A stretch of DNA of 64,000 nucleotides from Cephalotrichum gorgonifer (taxonomy: Eukaryota > Ascomycota > Sordariomycetes > Microascales > Microascaceae). The stretch lies in contig ONZQ02000016.1 of the NCBI GenBank assembly GCA_900312665.1, positions 248,001 to 312,000 on the forward strand, given 5' to 3'. The notes beneath the pieces are model-generated. The model had not been told where the DNA came from and made no database searches. It saw only the letters and a list, made by a program, of their open reading frames with translations. How positions within the stretch are numbered: the stretch's first letter is position 1; each line of letters begins with the position of its first letter. Below, piece after piece: positions 12,363 through 23,509 of this stretch. A program made the position numbers and the translations under genes.

Positions 12363-13283
12363 CTAATCCAACCTTGAGACAATCGACCCCATTAAAGCCC
12401 TCGAGAAACTACCCGTGGCCTCCAAGAAATTCCGAAAGTCCTCGCTCTTCCACAACTGCTCAATTTCACAGGCGGCGTAACGGACAACGAGGTCCCTCAG
12501 CCTCCCCGGGACCGGGTCCCCGTAGCAATACCGCAGGAGCGCGACAATGTCGTGCAGCTTGGCCTCCTGGGCGGCGTACCTAATCAAAGCCTTGTGAAGC
12601 TTGGAGAAGGAGACGTCCATCAGGCGGGGGATGCCGTAGCGGTCGGCAAGGAGGTAGACATTCACGTGGTGGATGAATGTCTCGGCGTTGTCGTCTAGGC
12701 CCTTGTGTTCGTGGGGCGTACTTATGACGTGGGCGGGCAGATCGACCTTCCAGGAAGAGCAGAAGGAGGTCCAAAGCGCGTCTCGATTTGAGTTCCTGGC
12801 TTTCTTTTTTCGAAGTGCTAGGACAGAAGTCGGAGGCGCGCCTGAGCCAACGCCCTCGGGCGATTGACGACCAGAGTCTTCTACTGGCCTCGCGTCAACT
12901 GGTTCACGTCCTGGTTTAGTTTCACCGTTGGTCTTGGCCTTAGTAACGACCCTCGATCCGAGCCTCGGAGTCTCATAAGAGCCAGTATAGGCATATTGCC
13001 AGAAGCTGGTGAAAGTATGCTCGTCGACGTCGTCCCACAGCACGGTGCCGTCGGCGGCTTCTTTCAATCTGTCATTCACCAAGATCCCAAGCGCCGGGGA
13101 TTGGTGAGCAAGGAGCGCAGAATGTATGGTAAACTCTTGCTGTTCTAGCCCGACGAGGAATCGGAGTAGTGGAGATGTTGCCACGCTAAATCGTTTTCAG
13201 CCTACCAGTATATTCGAGCGTAGTGAGCCAAGATGTGGATTGTTCGACGACTTAACTTACGTTTTCTTCGATATCCCTTCCAT
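12363..13283 (-). CDS. BTB/POZ domain protein
   Basis: Predicted 281-residue protein of the large fungal BTB class, thought to act as protein-interaction modules and sometimes as Cullin-3 adaptors. On the minus strand a 23-nt first exon (13283-13261, MEGISKKT) is joined over a 75-nt intron (GTAAGT donor, TTTAG acceptor) to 13185-12363. The long open frame alone begins at a GTG, so the small upstream exon supplies the ATG. The BTB core is visible near residues 16-75: RFLVGLEQQEFTIH, ALLAHQSPAL, VLWDDVDEHTFTSFWQYAYTG. A Lys/Gly/Pro-rich insert follows, then an alpha-helical second half (VYLLADRYGIPRLMDVSF) matching the BACK-like tail. The specific role cannot be inferred. Confidence 0.88.
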
Positions 13284-14171
13284 ATTGTCGATATGTGCTT
13301 GATAGTAGAGCAGGATGATTTTCCCTGCACGGGAATCCGACCATTATATCATATGCACGGGAATTGTGGGGCTAACTCGGTGAGCTTGACGACGTGTAAG
13401 TTTGGAAATACCATATTGTCCTGAACGTGACCTAGCCAGGCAGCTACTGATGCAGGCATACCCAACATCGGCACGCGATACTCCGAAAATAGGCCTATTA
13501 GCCGCGGATCCAATAATATGGGATGAGATCGAGGAACGTGAGAGGTGGAGGTCTCTCCATCTTACGCTAGTATCCGGGGGTCCGACGGGGACGATCAGCT
13601 GAGCACGATATAGAGCCCTTGGCGATTCTAGCGCCAAAAGGGGTATATGGCGATAAGAGGGTTGAGAATGCATTGACGTAGCCAATGTTATAACACTCCT
13701 TTTCTCAGGATAGTAGGAGATAGAGATGGACGTCAGGGCTGGAACGTGTAGTCTAGAATGCAGCTTAATTACTACCACCTTTGATAGCACACAGGGAGAC
13801 ACTCCACACACGGCCCAGGATAAGTATGTTTAAAGTACCTTTGCGGTTCACCTTTATTAGTGCATATCGGTAAGTCGGTGCGGGACTACAGGTTAGGATG
13901 TATCATCCACCACGAGCTAGTCCTGCAAGGATTCCGGCTCTACTGAAGCGACGCCGGGGTCACCTGGTCTAGAAAATACCTACTACTCACGACAACGAGA
14001 AAGTCCGTATTTGCCACGTATACAAAGTAATATTAAACTAATCGTAACCAAGCATAATCTACTTTGATCTGCACCTGTGCTCGAGACACCAAACTTTCTT
14101 TATCCATCATACACAAGGACGCCAGTCCCTAGTGCAACCACTGTCCAAAGCGAATTTCACGGATCAACCGT
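13284..14171. other. intergenic
   Basis: No gene supported. A plus-strand frame at 13402-13602 reads fairly protein-like but starts at TTG, has no splice context and is only 66 codons long. Confidence 0.45.
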
Positions 14172-15309
14172 TTAGAGGCTAGGGAGGCCAGAGAGGAGAC
14201 CCGAGCCGATGAGGGCAGAGAGGGGGCCGGTCTGGGTGAGGGAGGTAACGAAGTCGGGGCTGCCGAGGCCACCGAGAAGACCAGTGAGGGGGGCGAGGAG
14301 AGGGCCAAGGGCGCCGTTGGTGAGGCCCTTAAGGAGGGGCCCGAGCAGGTTGAGGAGGCCGGGCAGGATAGAGACGACGAGGCCGACGACGACGGCGAGG
14401 ATGCTGGTGACGATGGTGAGGATGGCGCTGAGGAGCGAGAGGACCTGGGAGCTGCCGCTGAGGACGCCGGCGATGTTGCCACCGTTGGACAGGATGAGCT
14501 CGAGGAGCTTCTTGATGATGTCGAGGAGGCCGCTGACGTCGCCGCCGGAGAGGGGAGTGCCGGACTGGGAGCTCAGCTGGCCGAGGATCTCCTTGAGAGT
14601 GGACTGGACGCTGGTGAGCTCGCTGAGGACCTGGGGCTCGACCTCCTTGGCGGTGCTCTCGCCGCTCTCGACCTGGCCGGTGAGGGCCTCTGTATAGAAT
14701 CTTGTTTAGTATGTGTACCTATTGAACAAGATAGAGTGCTATAGAAGGTTAGGACATACCGATGTTGCCGAAGCTGCCGGTGAGGTCTCCGAGAAGGCCG
14801 GTGAGGAGCTCAATGAGGCCGGCGACGTCACCGATCTGGGGGACGCCAGGGAGGGCGGGGGCGCCAGCGCCGGGAAGGTCAGGGGTTCCGGTGGCGGAAG
14901 GGAGGGCAGAGACCTCGCCGATCTCAGGGAGAGCCTCGCCGGCCGTGGTGGTGGGGAGAGGAGTCACATCCTCGGGAAGGGCAGAGACGGCATCGCTGTC
15001 CTCAGTGGTGGGGAGAACAACACCCTCGGGAAGGCCGGGGATGACGGCAGCGTCTACGGGGGAGGCGGCCTCCGTGGAGCTGGGAAGAGTGACCTCCTCG
15101 GCGATGGAGCTGGGAAGGGTAACTACCTCGGGGACGGCGCTGGCATCGACGGGCGAGGCGGCCTCCGTGGCGCTGGGAAGGGTAACGTCGGGGCTGGCGC
15201 TGACACCGCCCTCGAAGGAGCCCTCGTCAGAGTAAGACTCCTGGTACGGGGTGGGCGCGGCGAAAGCCGAGGCGGCCAGGGTGGCCAGGGTGAAGAAAGT
15301 AGCCTTCAT
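14172..15309 (-). CDS. secreted low-complexity Leu/Gly-rich protein, function unknown
   Basis: Predicted 355-residue secreted protein. Exon 1 is 15309-14760 and exon 2 is 14689-14172, joined over a 70-nt intron (GTATGT donor, ACAG acceptor). Residues 1-18 are a clear signal peptide ending ASAFAA. Residues 42-93 hold two copies of a module beginning VTLPS and containing TEAASPVDA, separated by a shorter VTLPSSIAEE copy. The middle is acidic and Pro/Thr/Ala-rich. The second half alternates amphipathic Leu-rich helices (LLDIIKKLLELIL) with a very hydrophobic Leu/Gly tail of repeated LLGPL/LTGLL-type motifs. There are no cysteines in the mature part, so it is not a classical hydrophobin. The tail could bind surfaces, lipids or cell wall. 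I do not recognise a named family. Confidence 0.82.
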
Positions 15310-18300
15310 TGTGTATGTTGAGTTATATATCGACTTAAATGAAGGGTGGATATTTGTAAATAGAACGATAGGACGTCTTTGATAGACTAGTGAATGATAC
15401 AGAAAGGAGTGACTGTAGTTGGTTTGGATGCAGAAGAGGAGGCAAAGAGAGTTAGTGATGTCTGGGCATCCGGGAGGGGGGCTTTATATCTCTTGGAGGA
15501 GGAATGGTATACTACTCCGTGGCTTACGAGTAGGGGTGTTATCCTCCTTTCTCCGAGGGGTTTGTTCATGCCCCCTGTGCGATGGAGTAGTCGGTCGCTA
15601 TAGTGGCCTAATGCCACGAGCCCCTTACCTTCAGAACGGACGATCTTCATTTTCTTCAACTGGGTCGTTCCAGTAGTGGGCCGCCATAATAGTACGTGCA
15701 ATCACAAGAAATCAAGTTAATGGGCAAAATGTAGCGCGTGGAAGGAGAAGGGATCGGCAGGGCTACCACGAGGTTGTGGCTGTAGACAAGCAGGTCGCAG
15801 ACAAGTGCTCCACAAACTCACGCAATGTAATACCATATCCCTGCCGTAGCAGTGACCCTCCCTAAACTTCTCCGGCGCTTTCGATGTTGATGGGTTGGCC
15901 GATCACTTGTGGCAAATAAACACCGGCAAGTACAACTTGGACATCCGTCAAAACTCTTGGGGCAAGTGTCAAGGAGATCTATTTCCTGAAGAGAAGGGAT
16001 CGACAGGGACGACATCTCTTTGGGCCTTCAGGGTAACGCCAGATCCAGTGTCATATCCTGCGCTCCTCGAGTCTAGCTTGGTGTGTGTGGCTTCGGTTAT
16101 GGCGCTGCATTCAACGGTTTGCCAAGGGTTACATCATGTCCTCTATAATACTATCATTCGCCGTTATATCTCCGAGAGCTCCTATCGCCTTTTTTTATCC
16201 GTTGCTGGAGAATGACGGTTCAAACACTTCCCCTCCAGGATCACCGACGAGTCGAGGGATTTACCTATACAACTAGTTGATCTCAACCAAATGCCCCGCC
16301 GGTGCCCCGTGGGGGGGGGAGGAAGGGGGGGGCAGTGTTACATAGCCTCCCCGTCTGCCGACGCTGAGCCGGGACCAAGAACTCCCCTCCCCCCCACCTG
16401 TCACTCTTAACTCGTCCTGCCTGGAAACCAACCCCTTGAGATGTGTCCAAGCGCTAGCGCTAGCGCTGTCCTTGGCGATCCCAGCCTCTTTATGGGAGAC
16501 TACGTCATTAATATGGGTCCCCCCTGAGAATGTGGAAATTATGCCAGCCATTAGCTATGCCCCGACATATTCTGAGGTACAAGCAAGCACAGGGGAGCCC
16601 GGGGGGGTTCGTAGGTACTCTGTATGAAGATCAACGTTAGTTGGTGAAATTGCGAACGACGCCATCCTCGATCGATATGGTGCGCCTCTCTCATCATCTC
16701 GCAGGGCGCATTCCGGGACCTGACAACAACCATTACGAAAAAGTATCTCAAAAATGCACACCATGATGCCCTGCAGACCGTAATCGAGTATCACTAATAC
16801 TTGTGTGTCGTTCACGTGGCCCTGGACGGAGAAAAAAAAACGGCGTATTCCTGTCGGGCATTTCTCAAGACATACATACTGACAAGCATCATGTCAACGG
16901 CTCACCCGAAACAACTCCCTGGCCTTATAATACCAACTACTAGGTGCTCCGCCTGCTAATTACCCCGCTCTAAAGCCGGGATGGAACGTCTTCCCAGGCT
17001 ATCAAGACAGGATCGCCATACATAAGGATAGGATCGCCATACGCCTGTAACTCTCCGTGATGTCACGAACCAAGGTTATCCATGTTGTCGGATACTGCAC
17101 CACCCCCTTTGATATTACATTCCTACCTTATTCTCAAGGCCAGAACCGGGAAACTGTCAGTGCCGCGGAATACAACGATATGGCGATCTTCGGACCAATG
17201 ATGTGATTTTCGGGCGATAATAGCTCGGGACTTTCTATCCATTAGGGACAAATTTTGGGTGCAGTCCACTCAATTTTACCCCCTTCTTTAAGCTGAAGTC
17301 TACGACGCTGCCGGTGAAGTTGCAAGTTGCAATACTACACTGGGATCCTACCCATCTTCCTGACTAAAGTAGAGCAAATAGCTTTCGAGGGGATTCAGGT
17401 GCGTGTGGAAGTAGACTATTGATGGGCTGAGCGATCACGCAATGTCCGGCGCTACTACCTTAGTATAATTTCCTATGCTGCCTGTATTTCTCGTAATATG
17501 GGGCAGCAAATCCCTAGAGAGCTTCAAGTAGTGCTAGCTATGAGCAAGTTTACCTTTTTGCAAAAGAAGTACAAAGGACGGCTGAAAAAAGTTGCATTAG
17601 AAGGTGTTTGTCTATGTGGTGCAATTTTGGTCCGGCGAGACCCACAGCGTAATAAGTGACGGTTCTGTTAAGAGAGATTATTACTTTTTTTTTCTCTCCA
17701 CTCTCCTTGCACCCGTGTTAGTATCGGACATACAGAGCATCAGTGAAATGGTATTCTCATGCCAGTGAAGCAAAAATAAGACTGTTAAGGTGAAATAAGA
17801 AGACATAGTTGATGCGTTTACTTCCCCACCAAGGGTCAAACTTGGAATCATCCGATTCCTACCAGTTTAGCTCAGGAGAATTCCTTTTGTCCGTTTGCTC
17901 AGGATTAGCAGAGCCTGAGTGAGCCGTCGACAGCCATAACAAGCAGCTCCGGAGCCCTATATGCAGGAACGGAAAGGGATGGGCTGCAGACGGTTCCTGG
18001 GGCGTTTGACCGGATGAACCGGCAGCATTTTACAAAGATGCCTTGATCGCGCAAGTTGCAGCTATTTGAAGGAACCAGATAGGCAGGGATGGCACGCCAC
18101 GAGCCAGATCCGGGAACATCATCGGCTGTGGAACGCCATCCGGCCGGCCCGGCGAACGACTGCATACATGTAATGCGTGCTTGAACATCGATGTGGCGCC
18201 TGCCAAGTAGTATCTGATTTAGTACCTCGATATCCACCAAGAAGCAAAGAAGACTGGGGGACGAGGACAAGAAGAAGAATAAACATGTGAGTCAGAAGGC

Positions 18301-18376
18301 GAAGAATAACGGGAGAACAAAGAAAAAGGAAAGGAAAAGTGCTAAAGAAAAGAAGAAAAGAGCAAAAAAAGAATGA
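15310..18376. other. 3-kb stretch without a recognisable gene
   Basis: I find no supported coding region. Features noticed are G-rich homopolymers near 16310-16330, a short direct repeat (aggatcgccatac) at about 17010-17043, and AT-rich sequence with T-runs near 17680. Open frames are short, overlap on both strands and lack family-like motifs. Confidence 0.5.
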
Positions 18377-18467
18377 TGATTCGGCCCGGGCTCGATCCGG
18401 GGACCTCTTGTGTCCAGCACCTTTTTGGATGTTAGACAAGCGTGATAACCAACTACACCACCGAACC
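18377..18467 (-). tRNA. tRNA-Val (anticodon AAC) with 17-nt intron
   Basis: Read on the minus strand. Acceptor GGTTCGG pairs with CCGAATC (one G-T). The D arm is closed by GTG/CAC. The anticodon stem CTTGT/ACAAG encloses CT-AAC-A plus a 17-base intron after position 37 and C38. The T stem is CCCGG/CCGGG around ATCGAGC, with discriminator A at 18377. A run of seven A on the plus strand at 18364-18370 is a T7 Pol III terminator for this gene. The anticodon reads GUU (and GUC after inosine editing). Confidence 0.9.
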
Positions 18468-18914
18468 GTCCTTTGATAGGATTGTTGCTGTATCGGGCCG
18501 TCGCGGCCGCCAAAGAATGAGACGCAAGTCGGACCGGCTTGGCAGAAGGTGGGTCCCCAACCCGGCGAAAATATGGTGGCCGGTATTAATGGTAACATTG
18601 AAGACATGGATAGGCACGGGCAAAATGAGCGAGCTGCTTTCATTGCAGTGCATTATTATGGGGCAAAACTGATGCGAGGAGAGTCAGCAAACTGTCCAGA
18701 GAAGCCGCCCGTTGGGCATACAAGGGTGTGCTGCTTAGCTCTACTTACACAATGACTTTACTATATAATTCTTGGCGAAAGGCACTACTAGTCCTTGCCT
18801 CATGCTGGCACAATCCGCAAACACCATCTCCATTCCCAAAACACTGTCTCCCGAACGATTCCCTTGACTCGAGAAAGCAACATCCATTTTCCACATGAGC
18901 AAAAATAGAAACCA
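18468..18914. other. intergenic between two tRNA genes
   Basis: No gene supported in this 447-base gap. Confidence 0.5.
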
Positions 18915-18986
18915 TGGTCTAGGCAGGGGTCGAACCTACAATCTTCTGGTTTCAAGCCAAACGCCTTGCCATTCGGCCACTAGACC
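18915..18986 (-). tRNA. tRNA with anticodon TGA on an Arg-type body (nominal tRNA-Ser)
   Basis: Intronless 72-base cloverleaf on the minus strand. Acceptor GGTCTAG/CTAGACC is fully paired. The D stem is GCC/GGC. The anticodon stem TTTGG/CCAGA encloses CT-TGA-AA. The T stem is GTAGG/CCTGC around TTCGACC, with discriminator A. The anticodon nominally decodes UCA serine, but the variable loop has only five bases (AGATT), whereas true serine tRNAs have a long extra arm that seryl-tRNA synthetase needs. The body agrees with the window's own tRNA-Arg(ACG) at about 59 of 71 aligned positions by hand alignment. A and B boxes look intact, and a T5 terminator follows (plus-strand 18901-18905). It may be an anticodon-shifted tRNA-Arg paralogue or a pseudogene. 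Confidence 0.85.
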
Positions 18987-19430
18987 GTTCCTCGTCGTTA
19001 AGGAGAAAGACCTGAGCGTTTCCTACCTTAAAGGCTGACCATACCTTGTCCTCGAGTTTGCGGTAAATATAAGCACTAGCTAATACGTAGAGAACAACTT
19101 TTGGCTGAGTAGCAAATGTATATCCCAATTTATCCATCTCAAATACCAGCACAGCTGGTGGAGCCTTATCCTGCCCTGATAATCAGCCCAAATTTGAATC
19201 CGCAGGCCGGAATCCCCAGCAGCCGATACTATATCTCCAGGGTCGAGGGTCCATCGCTTAAGCTTCAGGCACCAGCCAGGGTATTAGCACCCAGTCGTTA
19301 TGGGATAGTGGACGGAGATAAAAGCCCATCCTGGCGCTTATTAAGCCCTTGGCCAGGCCTCCCCTTCGCGCCGGGACGGAGGGCGAAATCTAAGTGTGCC
19401 CGGGATATGAGAGGCGTATAGCAGCAGCAG
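18987..19430. other. intergenic upstream of the 19.4-kb gene
   Basis: No gene supported. Contains the presumed promoter of the broken gene starting at 19431. Confidence 0.45.
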
Positions 19431-20179
19431 ATGTCTCAGATTCCCATCATCCATTCCTCTCAAGCCTCGCCATACATTTCACAACTTATCTTACTCTTGC
19501 TTGAAGAAATGCCTATCACATCCAATCCTCGACTGAGAAAGCTATGGGAAGATGCCCAGGTTCACCCAGATTGGGCAATCACTCGTCTGTGGGAATACTA
19601 TTTCAATCACAAAGTCTTCAATGATGACAGATGGGTTGTCTCATCTCAGCAACCCCCAACTCATTTCCCTGGAGATCAGAGGCGAGTCCATCTCGTGGTG
19701 GAACAGATGAATTCCCAGGCAAACGTCGTCGGCACCATATTGTTCGTGAAGGCTAAGCGCGCAGACGCCTCTACTTCCGACATCATGAACGTGGAGTACC
19801 AAGCCTTCACGGCGGCTTGCGCCTATCTCACTTCGCCACCGGATTGCATTGGATCATGACCTGCGTTCGCAGTGCGGCGCGGTTCTAGATCGTTTCCAGC
19901 GACAGCATGTTTCTGATCCCTTTCGTGCCGGAAGACCCTCGTCGAGGGGAGCTGGGATCCCCTTATCCCGATATTTCCACCGACGAGGGAGACGTCCTCG
20001 CGGCCCTGGACTATATAAAAGCCCATCCAAATCCTCCTGCTGAGCTCCTTAGCAGCCATTCTTCTGCAAGACCTACGAACGCCACCCTTCCCGACGGCTG
20101 GCACGATGATGAGGTCGGCAGATTGGACGAGTGGTTATCGTCGGACTGGGGTGGAATCCCACCCCCAGGGAACAGTTAG
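19431..20179 (+). pseudogene. fungal conserved protein of unknown function, frameshifted and with in-frame TAG
   Basis: From an ATG at 19431 the frame reads MSQIPIIHSS to YQAFTAACAYL and stops at 19859. The same protein continues one frame over, with IMTCVRSAAR and then, after a TAG at 19886-19888, MFLIPFVPED and EGDVLAALDYIKAHP to 20179. I recall this string of motifs (a conserved EYQAFTAACAYL block, then MTC and an IPF block) from fungal proteins of unknown function. Two lesions separate the parts: a one-base shift near 19840 and the TAG, which replaces a residue that reads naturally as Trp (ARF-TAG-IVSS). The block FVKAKRA recalls the E-x-K half of a nuclease-like fold, but that is only a guess. 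The gene is dead unless the shift is an assembly error. Confidence 0.6.
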
Positions 20180-22182
20180 TGCCTCGAGCACTTTCGGAGC
20201 CTTCGCCTCTTCAACAATACCTAATAATCCGAATCCGGTAGCTAGCTCGGACCCCATTTCAACAAAGTAGAGTTCGTCTGCCGCTAAACTCTCCAAGGTA
20301 ACCGGAGATGACACTGGCACATCCTACCACCAGCACACCAAACTCTTCCCTTTCCCATAGCGCGGCCATTCGATGGCAATAGTCAGCGGATATCTACCAT
20401 GCCGCTACCCAAACTGCAGGTAGTGCCACAACTCGCAGGAGTGTGTTCCAATGCACCAATGTGTGACACCCGGTGCTCCGAGCGGGACCTTGATGCTCAC
20501 AATCGATTCTATGGGCAAAAAGGCGATGAAACGCCTAGATCGCCCTCCCGATTACTCGGCAGAATGCTACAGTCAATATTCATTCATCGTAATTCCTGAG
20601 CATTCCATTTCCGGGCTCACTGCCCAAAAGAAAGCTAGTAATTATACCCCCCTCTTTCCATTTCCATCACCTAACTATGAAGCTAATGCCGGTTTACGTT
20701 ATAGTGTGGCCTCCTCTGTCTCCATCCATCTCCCTTCCGAGCAGCCAACGCTTCCTGTGTGGGATACTCCGGCCCCGCCGGACCTATCGCTCTGCCAGAC
20801 TTTGACCTCCCAATAGCCTCTCCCGCAGTTCAAATCCGTCGAACTCGACAAGATCAGCAGTGGTATCTACTTCTCCTGGGCGCCCCTGACAAACGTCTCG
20901 TCCATGACAGGCTTCCCCGACCCCAAGACTGGCAGGTGTGTAAGGAGGATATTTCGACTACCTGGACGGGTGGGTTCCCAGGGTATTGGACAGTGCTAAC
21001 TTCGAGTCATCATGCCGAGAGCTATATTCGGCCTAGGTGGGTTTGATACCAGACCCAATCTTACACACTCGGGGAGAGGTACATGGTGGTCCCTCGGGAG
21101 AGGCACACCGTTCAAGTTGAGTTCACTTTGGGCTCGCTAGCTGGCACACGGTGTGAGGTGTGGGAGTGACGGCCTGTAAAGGGACATCTGAGCGTCTGGT
21201 TCACAATAGAGTCGTCATTTTTTTAGGGTTGTATCCTAGCAGATGAGGTGAAGGACATCACCATGTTTGAGAAAAACTTTTTCTCTCAGCCCCCGCCGCA
21301 ACCTTAAAACTCGGGGGGTTCATCTGCGTCCACTATCCCATCGAGATTAGGTCCCAGACTGGGTGCTGCTTGGTGCTCATCGCCACTGGATCCTTGGCAG
21401 TGGGCAGAACGACCCATGTCATGCCTTCCTATGGGGAAGCAAGACATCACTGTAGGGAGCTTCTGCCCCTTCTGCAGGGTTATCTTGTTGCGGTACCACT
21501 CATAGCATTTCTATACCACAATTCTGAGCCACGCCGACCTTGGGTAGCCCGGGCGGTGATGGTCGGTGGACTGGGGGACAACAGGATTATTTCCCGGCTG
21601 TATCGTAAATATGCCCGCGCCGAAATCATCAGTCATTAATAATTATATGTCTATGGGAGGCCAAGACTGGCCAGTCTATAACTCCCATCCTGCGTGAGCT
21701 GATAGATAGAGTCAAGCTCAGAGCTCAAGCTCCTTTGCCGCTTTCCGAGCGCCCTATGTCCTCGGTGTTGGTTGGTTTCTTGTGGGGGATCTAGAGCCGT
21801 GGGCCCCAAGTCAGACGCACCAAAAGCTCTCAAGGCCTCTTTGGGGAGACAAGGGAGTAGATGGGGGGCCAGCTCGCCAGCTCCTCATAGAGCTCCTTCT
21901 AGATCCCTCCTTCCAGCCAACGCCATGCCCAATAACCCAGTTTGTTCCACGGCACAGGGAAAAGGTTTTCTCCCTGATGAACGCCTCACGTGAGACCGAT
22001 AGAAAGGGGTGCGCGTTGCTGCGCTATACGTGGACTTGCTCAGGGAGGTGAAGCTTGTAACCGCCCCAAGGACAGCAAGATTCGCAGGATGGTGCGAAGG
22101 CGAGCACTTGGCTCTTCCTCTCCGCGCTTTCTTTTTTTTCATTACTCCGCACACAACCTCAAGCAGCACAATTCTCACTTGC
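20180..22182. other. no intact gene; possible coding relics near 20.75-21.05 kb
   Basis: Between 20760 and 21046 three short protein-like strings occur in different plus frames (for example IALPDFDLPIASP, SGIYFSWAPLTNVSS, YFDYLDGWVPRVL), suggesting a decayed gene, but no model can be assembled. Elsewhere nothing is supported. The last 200 bases are 3' flank of the PTH11-like gene. Confidence 0.35.
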
Positions 22183-23509
22183 TCATCCTCCCTCCCCTTC
22201 CCGCCTTTCCACCCCGCTCGTCCCACCCCCCTCGTTCGACATCCAAAACTCCGTCTTTTTCCTTATCCCCGTCCCGGGCTCGAGTGGGATCTCGCTCCCC
22301 TCGCTCTGGGAGGTGCTCACCCGGCCCCTGGACGTGGACTGGACGTACGTGTCCTGCTCGACGAGGCCGAGGTCGCCGGCGGGGTCCCTGAGCTTGCGCG
22401 AGAATCGGTCGGGGCAGCGCGAGTTGTCGGTAAGGCCGGAGAGCGGAAAGGAATAGGGAGTGGCGGAGGAGTTGCCGGCGGAGGAGCTGGCTTGAGGGTA
22501 GAAGTACCTGTAGGCCTGGCGGGAGAGGGCGAGGTTGGCGAGTATTATGCCCATGTAGTACTCGATGTTGGACCAGATGGCTGCGAGGGCGTAGGACCAG
22601 GTTAGGTCGTTTACCCCGAGGCCGAGGGAGGAGGCGCGGACGATTCCGAAGGCGGTGGCTCTGGGTTATTGTTAGTCGAGGTTGGGGCCGGGGGGGATGG
22701 GTGTATACTAACACAAGGCCAGAGCTCATCAGACAGCAGACTAATATCTTGGTCCTCATCGGTATGCGGACCTGCCAGATGACGACGAGCGGGAGGAGCG
22801 AGCAGATGAAATCGGTCACGATCGAGTAAGCTGTCGGATAATCGTCAGCGCGGGCTCTCTCTCTCTCTCTCTTTCTTCCATCTTTCTTTCTTTCTTCCTA
22901 TTTCTCTCCCTTTCTTTCTCTCCCTCCGTCCCTCACTGGATCAACACACGGGGTGACACCCAAGCAAGACCTACCAATAGTGCAGTATATCGAATAAATG
23001 CGGACCTTCGGGTTCCAACATTGTGCACCCTTGCTCCAGTACCCGACGGGCCTGCACTCCGCCAGCAGGATGATGATGACACCGCCGTTGGTCACCACCA
23101 GGCCCGCGATGGCGGTGTACATCGCGATCTTCAGCGTCCTCGAGTCCTTCATGCGCAATATCAGCAGCATGATGGAGACCTTGAGGGTGCAGATGCCCGC
23201 GAAGAGGCAGATCTGCGCGTACCAGCCGAGCATGTTGTTCTGGTGGTAGTTGTAATCGGTGACGTACTGGCGGTGCCTCCCGTTCTGGAACTTCCAGACC
23301 TGGACCATCTGGATGACGTAGCGGGTGACGGCGAGGAAGGCGGAGAGGAGGATGGTGTAGTCGTCGTAGCCGACATTGCGGTGGTTGACGCGGATGACGG
23401 CGCGGATGCAGGTGGTGAGGAGGACGAGGGTGATGAGGATGGTGGAGACGACGGTTAGGGCGGGGCCCAGGGTGTGGTTTGGGTGGTTTTGGTCGTCCAC
23501 GGCGGACAT
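22183..23509 (-). CDS. PTH11-type integral membrane protein (rhodopsin-fold GPCR-like)
   Basis: Predicted 376-residue seven-helix plasma-membrane protein of the fungal PTH11/SAT4 'rhodopsin domain' class, receptors implicated in surface or nutrient sensing. Exons on the minus strand: 23509-22975, 22830-22713, 22660-22183; phases are consistent. Diagnostic features are a short extracellular N-terminus, helix 1 (TVVSTILITLVLLTTC), the motif NVGYDDYTILLSAFLA at the start of helix 2, WYAQICLFAGICTLKVSIM, LLAECRPVGYW, and the segment joined by splicing, SIVTDFICSLLPLVVIWQVRIP. The C-terminal tail is Ser/Gly/Glu-rich and cytoplasmic. No CFEM domain precedes the helices. Intron 1 (144 nt) contains a long CT/TTTC microsatellite. 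The ligand is unknown. Confidence 0.9.
22854..22930. repeat. CT/TTTC microsatellite inside intron 1 of the PTH11-like gene
   Basis: Consecutive CT dinucleotides followed by CTTT units on the plus strand. It lies wholly within the predicted 22831-22974 intron and reads as GA-rich in the transcript. Confidence 0.85.
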
